64,000 bases of DNA, taken from NCBI GenBank assembly GCA_019155205.2, contig JAHNZQ020000010.1, positions 834,394-898,393 on the forward strand, given 5' to 3'. The notes under the pieces are model-generated. The model made no database searches and was not told where the DNA came from. It saw only the letters and a program-made list of their open reading frames with translations. Source of the stretch: Gracilaria vermiculophylla. Taxonomy: Eukaryota > Rhodophyta > Florideophyceae > Gracilariales > Gracilariaceae. Shown piece by piece: positions 19,916 to 29,927 of the stretch; the first letter of the stretch is position 1, and every line of letters begins with the position of its first letter. A program made the translations under genes and the position numbers.

Positions 19916-20594
19916 CTAATTCCCGCAATTTCTGTCATCTACTGATGAACTCGGAAGCCCGTATAGATACTCATCTGATGTGATACAACCAAAACTTTGA
20001 CACAAAAGATTTGGGAGATTGAATGTTGGTTCCCAGAATGTATCGTTACTTGAATTAATACTTTCATAAATTCTGATAGGCATACTCTGATGAAGTGCCC
20101 GATCGATATGAACCTTACTTGGTAGGCGCACGTTAAGGCTACCATAAAATCTTCCGTTAACTGTTTGCACAAATGCTGATATTTTGAAAGAGTTGAACGA
20201 ACAAAATGCGTTCGGTAGTTTGTTCTGCGGAGAAAGATCCCATGCGGTTTGTACAACCATGTTTGTCCTGTACCGACAAATACACTTTTACCGTTGATGA
20301 TAAGATCCGGAGAGCCGCATCGGAGAGCTGCAAATGAGAGATTAGTTTTTGCAGCCAAGGATTCTGAGTAAAACGAGACTCATGTGCATTGCTTTCGTGA
20401 AGCTGCGTCAATCGATATGTTAATAACCACGTTTGATCGATTCCGTCACTCTTGCCATCTGTGAAATGCATCTTCTCTAAACATTCTGCCGTCCATACGA
20501 TACTATCGACATCTGTTCTGCGATTTAGCGCTTGGATGAAGTCTTTGTTTGGTCGTTGGAGGGGAAGATTTGAAATAAGGGCAACGGAAAACAT
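19916..20594 (-). pseudogene. Possible broken or intron-containing ORF cluster
   Basis: Two overlapping reverse frames (20157-20594, 145 codons; 19916-20260, 114 codons) read more protein-like than their surroundings, and a third frame at 19939-20358 overlaps both. A path switching frames near 20330 and 20225 gives a continuous polypeptide, so this is either a frameshifted gene or one with short introns. A TTTCTCCGCAG|A stretch on the reverse strand near 20223 looks like an acceptor. I recognise no family. It is equally possible that this is chance. Confidence 0.22.
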
Positions 20595-21266
20595 CGCGGA
20601 CCAAATTATTTCGAAAGGACCGACGGTGGTCCTCCGCGCGACAATTCGTTAGCATGGGCCAATGTATCAAAAGGTAACGAACGCTGTATTTTTTTTAATA
20701 TTCTGTATCTGCGCTATATGCAAGTAAACCTCGAGGTTATTGTTGCCCGTCTCAACTAAAGCATGAACTTCGTTCTTGGCGGCACTCACACGATGCTGGT
20801 CATTGAAATGCTATATCTCTGCACCGCTGAATATGCTCATTTTTGGAGCTTGCACTTGGCTTCAGAAATAATGAAAGCTGTCTCGGACGCGGAGAGCAAA
20901 CCTGACACTTCTCTCTTTGCCGTGTGGAAGAGATGAGAAATGGACTTTGTACTTGGAAGCGCTCAAAGATACTCCCTTTCGTAACTAAAATTTTTTTGAT
21001 CAAATTGAATGCTGTGGTCAATCGTGTGACAGGTAGGTATGTCGGGGAATTGGCCATCTCGTCGCATCACGTTGTGACAGCCGGCCACGTGTCCATGTAG
21101 AAATGCAGAGAAGCGATGCAGCGCTGCCTGCTGACGCTCAGCACAATGCGCCAACACGACGTCAGCCGCAGTCATCGCACTCACTAAACCTCCCTTGTCC
21201 CGCCGACGCACGCCCAAGTGACGCCTCCCTGCGCCGCGCCGTCGCTCAACTCGCCGATCCTGCGCA

Positions 21267-23132
21267 ATGGCGCAGACTCTTCGTCGTCTAGCCATTGTCG
21301 CCGGCGTTTCAGGCGCGACCTTCGCGGGAATCACATCGTACACAGCGCCACCTCGCCCCACAGCCGCCGATCGTGCCGCTTTGAGTCATGGCGCGTTAGA
21401 AGCTGTACCGTCCCGACAGGAACAGCTCAACAAGTTGAAATCCGCTTCGTCGCCAGCCGACCAGTTTGACGTGCTCATCATTGGAGGTGGTGCCACTGGC
21501 TCTGCTTGTGCGCTTGATGCTTCGCTTCGAGATTTGCGTGTGGCGCTCGTTGAACGTGACGATTTTGCATCGGGAACTAGCTCCAGATCTACCAAGCTTA
21601 TTCACGGTGGAGTCCGGTACCTGGAAAAGGCGTTCTTTCAATTGGATCCGGGTCAACTCAAGCTTGTGTTTGAGGCTTTGCATGAGCGCGCTATCATGCT
21701 TCACCAAGCTCCCCATCTAACTGCACCCCTGCCGACGCTTCTGCCCTGTTACAAGATTTGGGAAGTTCCTTTCTATTGGGTTGGGCTAAAGGCGTACGAC
21801 ATGGTCGCAGCGCTGGGCAATGGTTTGCTGTACATGAGCAAGTTCGTCAGTGCCAGCGAAGCGATGAGACAGTTTCCAACGCTCAACAAGCACAGTCAGG
21901 GGCAGAAATTGCGCGGCAGCATAATGTATTACGACGGCCAGATGGATGACGCTCGATTTAATGTGGGTTTGGCCTTAACGTCAGCCTTGTATGGTGCCGC
22001 CGTCGCAAACCATACAGAGGTTACTGGCTTGATCCGCGAAAACGACCGCGTGTGTGGCGCAAAGTGTCGGGACGTGTTCACCGGCGATGAGTTTGAAGTG
22101 CGTGCCAAGGTGGTCATCAATGCCACGGGTCCGTTTACTGACAACGTGAGACGCATGGAGAACGACCAAGTTAACCCGATGATTGTGCCGTCTGCTGGAG
22201 TGCACATCACGTTGCCCTCGTACTATTCTCCAGACGGAATGGGTTTGATCGTGCCAAAAACCAAAGATGGGCGCGTGGTATTCATGCTTCCGTGGTTGGG
22301 GCGTACGATCGCCGGCACCACCGATTCCAACACGGAGATCACGGCGCTTCCCAGGCCTCACACGGCCGAAGTGGAATTCATTCTGGATGCGTTGAAGGAT
22401 TATCTACGCATTGATGTGCGACCGTCAGACGTGCAGAGTGCATGGTCGGGAATTCGTCCGCTAGCTGTGAATCCGGATGCGGATAACAGCTCAACTCAGA
22501 ACATTCTTCGAGAACACGCGGTTCACGTGTCTCCTGAAAAGGTGGTGACGATCACCGGTGGGAAATGGACGACCCAACGCGCCATGGGAGAAGCGGCCGT
22601 GGACCGTGCGATTGAGGTGGGTGGGTTGGGCGAGAAGGCGACGCGATGTAAGACACCTTTTGTGCAACTTATCGGGGCACATAAGTGGGATAATTCTTAC
22701 TTCACGTTCCTGACTCAACGATATGAGATTTTGGGACATAAGCCGAGCTCGGCGACGACGGCAGTTACATCGGCTTTCTTGGATGTGGCATGTGCAAAAC
22801 ATCTTTCGAGAGCGTACGGAGACCAGGCGTACAAAGTGGCCGAGATTGCGGAGAGTGGACATGGTGCGAGGTTGGTTGAGGGGCACCCGCTCATCGAAGC
22901 GGAGGTGTTGTACTGTGTGAGAGAGGAGTACTGCATGACGGCTATGGACTTTTTGGCCCGACGCTCAAGGCTGGTGTTCTTGGACAGTAAGGGCGCTTTG
23001 GCGGCGCTGCCGCGGGTTGTGGAGCTTATGGCGGCGGAGCTTAAGTGGAGCAGGGATCGTATTCGAAAGGAGATTGCCGATGGCGAGAAGATGATTGGGA
23101 CGTTTTCTTGCGGGATTCCGGAGGGCAAGTAA
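21267..23132 (+). CDS. FAD-dependent glycerol-3-phosphate dehydrogenase, mitochondrial type
   Basis: A 621-residue enzyme oxidising sn-glycerol 3-phosphate to dihydroxyacetone phosphate and passing electrons to the quinone pool at the inner mitochondrial membrane. The Rossmann dinucleotide motif DVLIIGGGATGSACALDASL is at about residue 68, followed by the GlpD signatures SGTSSRSTKLIHGGVRYLEK and a C-terminal GGKWTTQRAMGE. The N-terminal 60 residues (TLRRLAIVAGVSGATFAGIT) suit a mitochondrial presequence or membrane anchor. Length matches plant SDP6, and there are no C-terminal EF-hands as in animal GPD2. The ATG at 21267 is the first in the frame and lies in a GC-rich leader. Single exon. Confidence 0.92.
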   Translation: MAQTLRRLAIVAGVSGATFAGITSYTAPPRPTAADRAALSHGALEAVPSRQEQLNKLKSASSPADQFDVLIIGGGATGSACALDASLRDLRVALVERDDFASGTSSRSTKLIHGGVRYLEKAFFQLDPGQLKLVFEALHERAIMLHQAPHLTAPLPTLLPCYKIWEVPFYWVGLKAYDMVAALGNGLLYMSKFVSASEAMRQFPTLNKHSQGQKLRGSIMYYDGQMDDARFNVGLALTSALYGAAVANHTEVTGLIRENDRVCGAKCRDVFTGDEFEVRAKVVINATGPFTDNVRRMENDQVNPMIVPSAGVHITLPSYYSPDGMGLIVPKTKDGRVVFMLPWLGRTIAGTTDSNTEITALPRPHTAEVEFILDALKDYLRIDVRPSDVQSAWSGIRPLAVNPDADNSSTQNILREHAVHVSPEKVVTITGGKWTTQRAMGEAAVDRAIEVGGLGEKATRCKTPFVQLIGAHKWDNSYFTFLTQRYEILGHKPSSATTAVTSAFLDVACAKHLSRAYGDQAYKVAEIAESGHGARLVEGHPLIEAEVLYCVREEYCMTAMDFLARRSRLVFLDSKGALAALPRVVELMAAELKWSRDRIRKEIADGEKMIGTFSCGIPEGK

Positions 23133-23398
23133 GCTATCCTGCGTGGACCATTGGCTGCCTGCGTAATGTAGTTCTCTGTTGCACGCGATTTGCGATAAAG
23201 TTTTGATACTGTATACCTAATGACCGATTTTGGGCACATGGGACCGGGAGGACCTGACTTTGCGACGAGGAGGCACGGACTCGAAGGTTAGGTAGCTAAA
23301 GTAGTGCACGCATGTTGGGTATCAGGTTATGGCGAGCTACCATGAAACGTTGTTTTGATAGACTTACCGTATCAGCTTCTCAGTCATCGCCGTGGTCT
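23133..23398. other. Spacer between GPDH gene and tRNA-Phe
   Basis: No gene is visible here. This interval should hold the 3' untranslated region of the dehydrogenase gene. Confidence 0.5.
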
Positions 23399-23471
23399 GC
23401 CGACTTAGCTCAGTTGGGAGAGCGCAAGACTGAAGTTCTTGAGGTCCTCAGTTCGATCCTGAGAGTCGGCA
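23399..23471 (+). tRNA. tRNA-Phe (GAA)
   Basis: A complete intronless cloverleaf. Acceptor GCCGACT pairs with AGTCGGC; the D arm is GCTCAGTTGGGAGAGC; the anticodon stem CAAGA/TCTTG encloses loop CTGAAGT with anticodon GAA at 23432-23434; the T arm is CTCAG-TTCGATC-CTGAG. The discriminator is A at 23471 and CCA is not encoded. A run of five T at 23486-23490 is a likely RNA polymerase III terminator. Confidence 0.96.
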
Positions 23472-23485
23472 CGGTACGGCCCAAC

Positions 23486-23490
23486 TTTTT
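23486..23490 (+). terminator. Pol III T-run terminator of tRNA-Phe
   Basis: Five consecutive T residues lie 15 bases after the mature tRNA 3' end, the usual RNA polymerase III stop signal. Confidence 0.7.
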
Positions 23491-23745
23491 GCGGTGGAAG
23501 AAAATAGACTGTCACGCCCACGCACAGGCAGCCGGCGGCGTGACCGAACTTTTGGAGCAAATGTGCAACGGTTTTCGCTTGGCCGGGGCGCCCGCGCGGA
23601 GCGCTCAACGGCTGCCGCTTGCGCTGCCGGCCCCTCGCCGTTGCGTCGCCAACTGCTCGCCGCCGCGCCGCCGCCGCTACCCCTCCCCCGCGGTGCATGT
23701 CGCCTCCGTCGTGTGAGTTCGGGCCCGCCCTGCGTGGCGTAAGCA

Positions 23746-25107
23746 TTGTGTGATAGTCGCACTACCGCGCCCACCCGCTCGCGTCCTCGCCGATTTGCCG
23801 CCGCCCGCTGGTCTTGGAGTATGTTGCCCGATGGTCACCCCCCTCAATTTACCCGCTCCCCTTGCCAGCCCAAGTCACTAGCCGCCTTGCCACCTAAGCC
23901 CGCCGCACGTGGTCGTGCCTCATCATCGTCTCCCCCGCGCACCCCGTCGCCGCCCACCGCTAGGCCCTGTGCCAGAAAAAGTGCCAGTTGGACCCCCGAA
24001 GAGGATGCCAAACTCATACAGTTTGTCACTACCTACATCTCCAAGCCGCCATCCATAACTGCTTCTAACACCTGGAGCCGCATCGCTCATCACTTGCCCA
24101 GGCGCACCGGCAAGCAATGTCGGGAACGGTATCTCAATCAGCTTCGACCCGGCATTCGACGCGACCCTTGGACCTCACGTGAAGAAACCGTTCTACACCA
24201 AATGCACGCCCGTCTGGGCAATAGATGGGTCGCAATCGCCAAGCGCTTGCCCGGTCGCACGGACAACTGCGTCAAGAATCATTGGAATTCCATGCTGAGA
24301 AAGCGCCAGAGAAGGCAAGCCGCCCTTAAGCTCACTGAGAAGCAGGTCAATGACACCCTCTCTCGCTCCAATTCCTACTTTCCCTCTCCTCGTTCCTCTC
24401 TATCTGTGCGCGATAATAGCTCCACCCACACGCAGAGCGCTACGCCGTCGGATATGTCCTCCCATGTGAATGATTTTGCATCGTCTGGCACCCCGAGCCC
24501 GTTTACGGTGTCCTCACCGATAACCCCACATCGTGATTCCAAACTCCAAATTTCCTCCCTCGTGGTCTCAAGATCTGCCGCCGAGATGCTGGCGTGGAGC
24601 TCGTTTGACACCACCAAAACATTGCATTCACAATCCGATCTTCAATGCCCCAAATCCAGACCTACCTTTTCGGCGCTAGCAAGTCCTATTCCGCCTTTCA
24701 CAGCACCTCATGTTCTACATGGGTCCAAAGTGACCGCGCCATCCAAAACGGGTGTAAACATCCCTGAAAGGAAACTTCAAGTCGATCTAGCCGTTGACCC
24801 ACCCTCCAAACCAACAACCAGTGCAAAACAACCCCATGCCTCCGCGCCTTCATCCATCTCTCCTGTCAAGTTACAGGACAGTTTAATTAGTGCGGCGCAA
24901 AAGGTGGAAGACAGCTTAGAAAGAAGCCCTACTCCCACCATGCGTATGGATCAGATTAAGGCGGGATCGGAAAGTGACAAAGCCCTAGGCGTGCAGAGGA
25001 AGCTAATAGCGAAGAGCATTTTATCCCGTCAGGTACATGCAAATCCTCTCGCTGCTTTAGCAGCAGCAGCTAGTAGCATACCATTCTCTCCTTCTCGTCC
25101 TCGGTAA
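23746..25107 (+). CDS. R2R3-type MYB transcription factor
   Basis: Up to 453 residues; the Met at 23821 (428 residues) is a more likely start because the first 25 residues are Arg-rich and GC-driven. R2 begins SASWTPEEDAKLIQFVTTYI and ends RTGKQCRERYLNQL; it carries an insertion before its second Trp, and Tyr replaces the third Trp. R3 is PWTSREETVLHQMHARLGNR through RTDNCVKNHWNSMLRK and keeps its first Trp, which land-plant R2R3 proteins usually replace. The remaining 270 residues are Ser/Pro/Thr-rich with no known domain. A nuclear DNA-binding role is inferred from the repeats; targets are unknown. Single exon. It lies about 275 bases after tRNA-Phe. Confidence 0.87.
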   Translation: MCDSRTTAPTRSRPRRFAAARWSWSMLPDGHPPQFTRSPCQPKSLAALPPKPAARGRASSSSPPRTPSPPTARPCARKSASWTPEEDAKLIQFVTTYISKPPSITASNTWSRIAHHLPRRTGKQCRERYLNQLRPGIRRDPWTSREETVLHQMHARLGNRWVAIAKRLPGRTDNCVKNHWNSMLRKRQRRQAALKLTEKQVNDTLSRSNSYFPSPRSSLSVRDNSSTHTQSATPSDMSSHVNDFASSGTPSPFTVSSPITPHRDSKLQISSLVVSRSAAEMLAWSSFDTTKTLHSQSDLQCPKSRPTFSALASPIPPFTAPHVLHGSKVTAPSKTGVNIPERKLQVDLAVDPPSKPTTSAKQPHASAPSSISPVKLQDSLISAAQKVEDSLERSPTPTMRMDQIKAGSESDKALGVQRKLIAKSILSRQVHANPLAALAAAASSIPFSPSRPR

Positions 25108-26340
25108 CATCAACATCCCCAAGAGCTCCGTAGAAGCTGCTTCATTCCGAGAGAATGAGTAGTATCGGATTTTAAGCTTCTCTCGTGGAGATTCCCAGCG
25201 TTATGTAATGTCGCTTGTATACTTTTTTTTTTCATGTGCTGACGTGCCACTTTCGTGCCTGCTCTTCAAACCCTTACAGGATGAAGTGGCGCAGATGTGG
25301 CATTCTTTGGCGCTTTCCACTGAATCCCGTTGGGTGATGTCAAGGGATTCTCTCGCGCACTCGTATACTGGTGTTTAGTGTTGCAGTTCTGCGGAGATTG
25401 CCTTGTGCGGCTGGAGTTATCGAACGCAACGGGTGGATGATTGAGCGTTCGACAGTGTGTGAGACTTGAGCAAATTGTAAAGATCCAAACACGGTGGAAA
25501 GCCTCGTTACGAAATGCATTCTAATCCGTTCCGCGGGTTTTTGAATGATTGTTGTACGTGGTCTTCTTTTTTTGGGTCCTTGACCACGATATTCCACGAT
25601 TTTTGTAGACGGCTGTCACGCTCATGAGACGACCAAGACAGTTCCCAGGTATTGGCCAGTGGCCTTCGAGAGAGTTGGCATTGTTTGTGAGAAATATCCG
25701 AAAAATAGACACCAATTAGACGTCCAGATCTCGGGGAAGAAGGAGAGACACACGCGGACGAAAACACGCATGGAAGACTGGGAACCGCAGGTGTGTACAA
25801 GAAATTCTGATTTGACACGCTGGGCATTTACTGCAAATAGACTGAGTGACGTCGCGAACGTGCTGGAAAAAGACGCAAGACACCCCCCTTGATCTGTTGT
25901 CCCAACGCCAGTCCAATGCTACAGTCACGATCCTATGACCATCAACGCTACTCGGAATAGTCACAAGTGTGAACAAAACCATGTTGCCGCGTGTGAGGGA
26001 AACCACCGGCAGAGTCAAGCTCCCTTGAGCATATTTGGCGTGGTTTAACAAGTACATGCTAACTGTGCTAAGATTGCTGTTTTCAAAAACTGGTCCCCAT
26101 AATGACCAGTAGTTTTCACTGATAGCCGTTTGGGATCTGTAAGTCAAGCTTCATAAAAACAATCACGTTTGACGACACCTTTTCATGGAGTCAGAAACGA
26201 ATGAAATGCCGTGATGCTTTTACAAGGATAGTACAGTCTGTGTTAGAAAGACTTGAATGTTAAGAGAAAGAAAAGTGTAGACCGGACTTCGGTTCCAGTA
26301 TAAGTTATTGCCAGCGCAGCACATTCTCAAAAAGAGATAG
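25108..26340. other. Intergenic region between convergent MYB and VPS11 genes
   Basis: 1.2 kb between two 3' ends. A reverse frame of 143 codons (25716-26147) reads moderately protein-like (MTYRSQTAISENYWSLWGPV at its start) and a partly overlapping reverse frame follows at 25507-25827, but neither shows a domain. I treat them as unproven. Confidence 0.4.
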
Positions 26341-29300
26341 TTAGATAAAAGGACTCAGCTCCAAAAATTCAATGATGGTTGCAAAACCGTCTTTCGAGCT
26401 CTTCACAGCCTTGAAAAATTCGTCATGTTTTGTGTTCTTCTCTTGCAACGCATGTGTCATGAACATCATTCCGTCCAGCTCAGGGGCGCATTTGGGGCAC
26501 TCCTCGCTCCACATCTCTGCCCTTTCACCCACGACTCCGGGTAGTACACCACTTCCTCCTCCGATGCCCCCAGGGGACAAGCAACTGGCGTGGTAAGCAT
26601 GTTTGCAATAAAAGTGCACTGCTGGTACGGTGAGATCATCTTCACACATCGAGCAAATTTTGTTGTTCATGGAGAAAGCGTCATCGCCAAGCCGCGACAC
26701 CTCTTTTCGAAGTTCTTTCAACTCATTTTCGAGCACAAGGCTTCCGTGCTCAGCAGCAAGAGAATCTCTTCGTAGGGAACTAATGCACCGTTCAAAGTAC
26801 TCACGCACCAGACCCCATGCCCCATCCGGACATGCCCTCGTGACCGTCTCAATAATCTCCAACGGTGACAGCGTCGCGCTTCTGTCAAGCGCCAACATTG
26901 CTTCATCCAGGATCTCATGCGCGCTGTTCTTGTCGTTTTCGGTATCCCTAGTTATCCTTGACAGCGCAGTGCTTTCACTGGCAAGACTCATCACATCCTC
27001 CTTGGAAACGCTCTTGCTCAGGTCTTCATTTCTGGGACTTTCCTCCTGATATTCTTCTTTTGCTGCTCTGGGCGCAAAAAAGCGAATACATTCTACCCAT
27101 AGATCCGGTTCTCTGTCCCCGTGGCGGCGACACGCACGAAGCAGCGCAGGACCGTTTTCGCACATGCGCAGACACATTCCAAGTTCCTTGTACATTCGCA
27201 AGTGCTCATACAAGTATTCCAAACAAGGTTCATGTCCATATTGCTCTGCGATTTCCAGTGCAGCGCGCAAATCAATCACTGAACGGCGACTCTGCAAAAT
27301 GCGGAGAGCCCTGCGACCAATGATTCGACGTTCTCTTGCGCCAGTTTGAGCACTCACGCCAAATGCAGTATCCGCATCAGGAGCGATCGAGTGAGATACG
27401 CTGTCATACTCGGTATCGTTATCAACAGCACTCGGCACAGTCGGGGCGCCAACAGGGCGAATTCGTTCGGCGACATCGACACATGCAAGGGATTCGAAGA
27501 GGAGAGTCCAAGCCTTTGGAGCGTCCGCAGTAGTGATTCCACCAGGCGACTTGACTAATTTATCCAACAACACAGCTCGCCAGGCGGGCTTATCCACGAA
27601 CATGGGCAAAAAGTAGTCGAGCTTGAGAACAGGTCCGGAGCTGTTAATACTCATTCGGGCAGTCGAGCGGCAAATGGCATCTGAAAGATATTGCACAAAT
27701 TTGTCAGGAGCAATGACTATCAGTCCTCTGCCGCAGGCGCGCAAAACTCTCAACGCCTCCTCGTCTGGCAGAGAACGAAGGAGCTCGATTGTTTTGTTTG
27801 GTTGGTTGAGGTCCTCTACCAAAGTGCGGGAAAGTTGAACCCATCGGGCGCGACGCCGAGAAACACGTTCGGCCACTTTGAAAAGGCCAGCCTCCCGACA
27901 TAGGCTAATTGCGGCATCAACTTGCTGTTCGGACCAGTCCACATCGCTGAAGACACCAATCACATACTCATCCGTGGTCTTCTCCGAGGCCTTCGAGCCC
28001 AAAATTACACCCCGCGCACGGTCATGCCTGTAGCAAGTGATTAACACTTTTGTGTGCACAAAATCGGCCATGCCCGCCGCATGCAACGCTTCGAGGTAAA
28101 GACGAAGTCCTGAACGCAATCCAGACTGCTCCACAAGGCGAGAAATGACCCAACTCGGTTCAACATTCTTTCCAATGGTCTGCACAAGTTGTTCTGCCGC
28201 CTCGTCGTACCGATCCTTGCTCATGAGATGTTCAGCATACTGGCGAAGGGCGCACATGAGAATATCGTCGTGAAGCTCCGGGTGGCGTTGTTTTTCAGCT
28301 CGTGCCAACGCGACGGCATGCGTATGCATGCCGCGTTTCAGCAACATGTTGACGCGTTCTTCAAGTGAAATCTCGGACAGTCTAAGAACGGAGCCGACTT
28401 CATTGGCGACATTGCCCTTTCCTTCGAGACAAAGCAGAGCGTGAGTAGCGCCATTGACACAGCCCTCGAAGGCACTCGTGATGACACCCTTACCACGGTA
28501 CGCAGTAAGTTTGTTCACGACGTCATATGCAGTAATGGAAGCCGTAGCCGAACACTGGATGATGTAATTTCCAGCACTATGGATGGATGCTTTCTCGCCC
28601 TGGGTCTGGAAAGCAAGACACGGTCCAAGGCCGTCACGATTGAAGAAATACAAGCCTTCCGGTCTGGCGACAACGAGCTCGGCACTCTCTCGGAGAACGC
28701 AACACAAGGAGGCACGATCCGTGCCGAGGTTGGCCAAAATGGACCTGCGAAACACAGGTCGGTCATTCTCAACGTCTTCAGTAATGGTGCAGATTGACAT
28801 ACCGGACACGCAATACAAGAGCTGTTGACAGAAAGCCAGGTACACAATGGGCTTGACGTGGGTCATCTCGCCGGGAGCAGGAGCGACACGGGTGCTTACG
28901 GCGCGTTCGCGAAGGACGTCGCCATGGAGAATGGTGACAGAGCCGTCATCGAAGCCGACGGCAATGTGTTGGATATGTTGTTGGCCGGGGCTCACAGGCT
29001 GCACGGCGAGGGCGGTAGGTCGCAAGTGCGAGGCCAGTCGGTACACGGCCACGCAGTGGAGCAGGTTTTGGTCGTCAGTGGGCGCAAAGCCGGCGGCAGC
29101 GGAGGACGGCTGCACGTTTGCTGCGGCGGGCGGGTGATGACTGGCGGAAGTGAGCGTGGATCGAAAGGCCCAGACCTTGACGGAGGCGGTGGATTCATCC
29201 AAGCCGAGGGTGACCAGGTACGGCAAGTGGGCGTCGGCTACGTGCACGAAGCGGAGGGCGATGACGGAGGTGGCGTGCGCCGAAAAGGTGTACTCGAGGG

Positions 29301-29607
29301 GGGTGGGCGGCAGCGACGCGGTGGGGGGGGCGAGGGAAAGGGCGGGGTCGACGACGCGCAAGTTGAAGAACTGCACGGCGTCGCGGAGCAGGGCGAAGGT
29401 GTACAGGCCGCAGTACGAGTGCGAGTACACGGAACGCGAGGCGGCGGCGCTGAAGCGGCGCAGCACGGCAAGGCGCGCGTGCGCGGCCTGCGGCGGCGGT
29501 GCGGCCAGCGACGGGAACAGCGACGCGTCCGCGTCGGGCGCGGCCGACTGCGCGCTGAGCTCCGCGGAGACGGACAGGAAGCGGAACAACTTCCAGCGCA
29601 GCGACAT
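26341..29607 (-). CDS. VPS11: VPS11, HOPS/CORVET tethering subunit
   Basis: About 1088 residues from MSLRWKLFRFLSVSAEL at 29607, which matches the short N-terminus typical of VPS11. The frame is open to 29682, but that part is Arg/Gly-rich. Residues about 1-330 form a beta-propeller, about 380-900 an alpha-solenoid of clathrin-like repeats. A C-terminal RING lies at about 984-1045: CSMCEDDLTVPAVHFYCKHA, YHASC, then ECPKC, with an inserted Gly-rich loop between the cysteine pairs. The tail KHDEFFKAVKSSKDGFATII matches the conserved VPS11 end. Known role: core subunit shared by CORVET and HOPS, tethering endosomes and vacuoles/lysosomes. It is divergent from the secreted methyltransferase-fold gene. 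Confidence 0.88.
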   Translation of the reverse strand: MSLRWKLFRFLSVSAELSAQSAAPDADASLFPSLAAPPPQAAHARLAVLRRFSAAASRSVYSHSYCGLYTFALLRDAVQFFNLRVVDPALSLAPPTASLPPTPLEYTFSAHATSVIALRFVHVADAHLPYLVTLGLDESTASVKVWAFRSTLTSASHHPPAAANVQPSSAAAGFAPTDDQNLLHCVAVYRLASHLRPTALAVQPVSPGQQHIQHIAVGFDDGSVTILHGDVLRERAVSTRVAPAPGEMTHVKPIVYLAFCQQLLYCVSGMSICTITEDVENDRPVFRRSILANLGTDRASLCCVLRESAELVVARPEGLYFFNRDGLGPCLAFQTQGEKASIHSAGNYIIQCSATASITAYDVVNKLTAYRGKGVITSAFEGCVNGATHALLCLEGKGNVANEVGSVLRLSEISLEERVNMLLKRGMHTHAVALARAEKQRHPELHDDILMCALRQYAEHLMSKDRYDEAAEQLVQTIGKNVEPSWVISRLVEQSGLRSGLRLYLEALHAAGMADFVHTKVLITCYRHDRARGVILGSKASEKTTDEYVIGVFSDVDWSEQQVDAAISLCREAGLFKVAERVSRRRARWVQLSRTLVEDLNQPNKTIELLRSLPDEEALRVLRACGRGLIVIAPDKFVQYLSDAICRSTARMSINSSGPVLKLDYFLPMFVDKPAWRAVLLDKLVKSPGGITTADAPKAWTLLFESLACVDVAERIRPVGAPTVPSAVDNDTEYDSVSHSIAPDADTAFGVSAQTGARERRIIGRRALRILQSRRSVIDLRAALEIAEQYGHEPCLEYLYEHLRMYKELGMCLRMCENGPALLRACRRHGDREPDLWVECIRFFAPRAAKEEYQEESPRNEDLSKSVSKEDVMSLASESTALSRITRDTENDKNSAHEILDEAMLALDRSATLSPLEIIETVTRACPDGAWGLVREYFERCISSLRRDSLAAEHGSLVLENELKELRKEVSRLGDDAFSMNNKICSMCEDDLTVPAVHFYCKHAYHASCLSPGGIGGGSGVLPGVVGERAEMWSEECPKCAPELDGMMFMTHALQEKNTKHDEFFKAVKSSKDGFATIIEFLELSPFI

Positions 29608-29927
29608 GGCGCGCGGCGCGGCGGTCGGTCGCCGCCCGCCGCCCACGCGCGACCGCCGCCTTCGCCCGCTCGCCGCCAACACCTAACAGCGCGCGCCTCC
29701 GCGCCTTCGCGCCTCTGCAGCGCGTGCATCCGCCCGCGCCGTGTGCACGTGGCCCCGTGTGCAGATGGCCACGCTCACGGCGCGCGCGCAGAACGCATGC
29801 AACGCGTTGCATGTGATATGCGCATCTTCAATTCGAGCGCGCCGCGCTCAAAGAGCGCCTCATCCGCGGCGGCACGCCCACCTCCGCCGCCGCCCATTTC
29901 CCCATCACCCTTTTCCTTTGCTGCTCA
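29608..29927. promoter_or_regulatory. Divergent promoter, VPS11 / secreted methyltransferase-fold gene
   Basis: About 320 GC-rich bases separate the two start codons. No TATA box is visible. Long frames on both strands here are composition artefacts. Confidence 0.45.
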
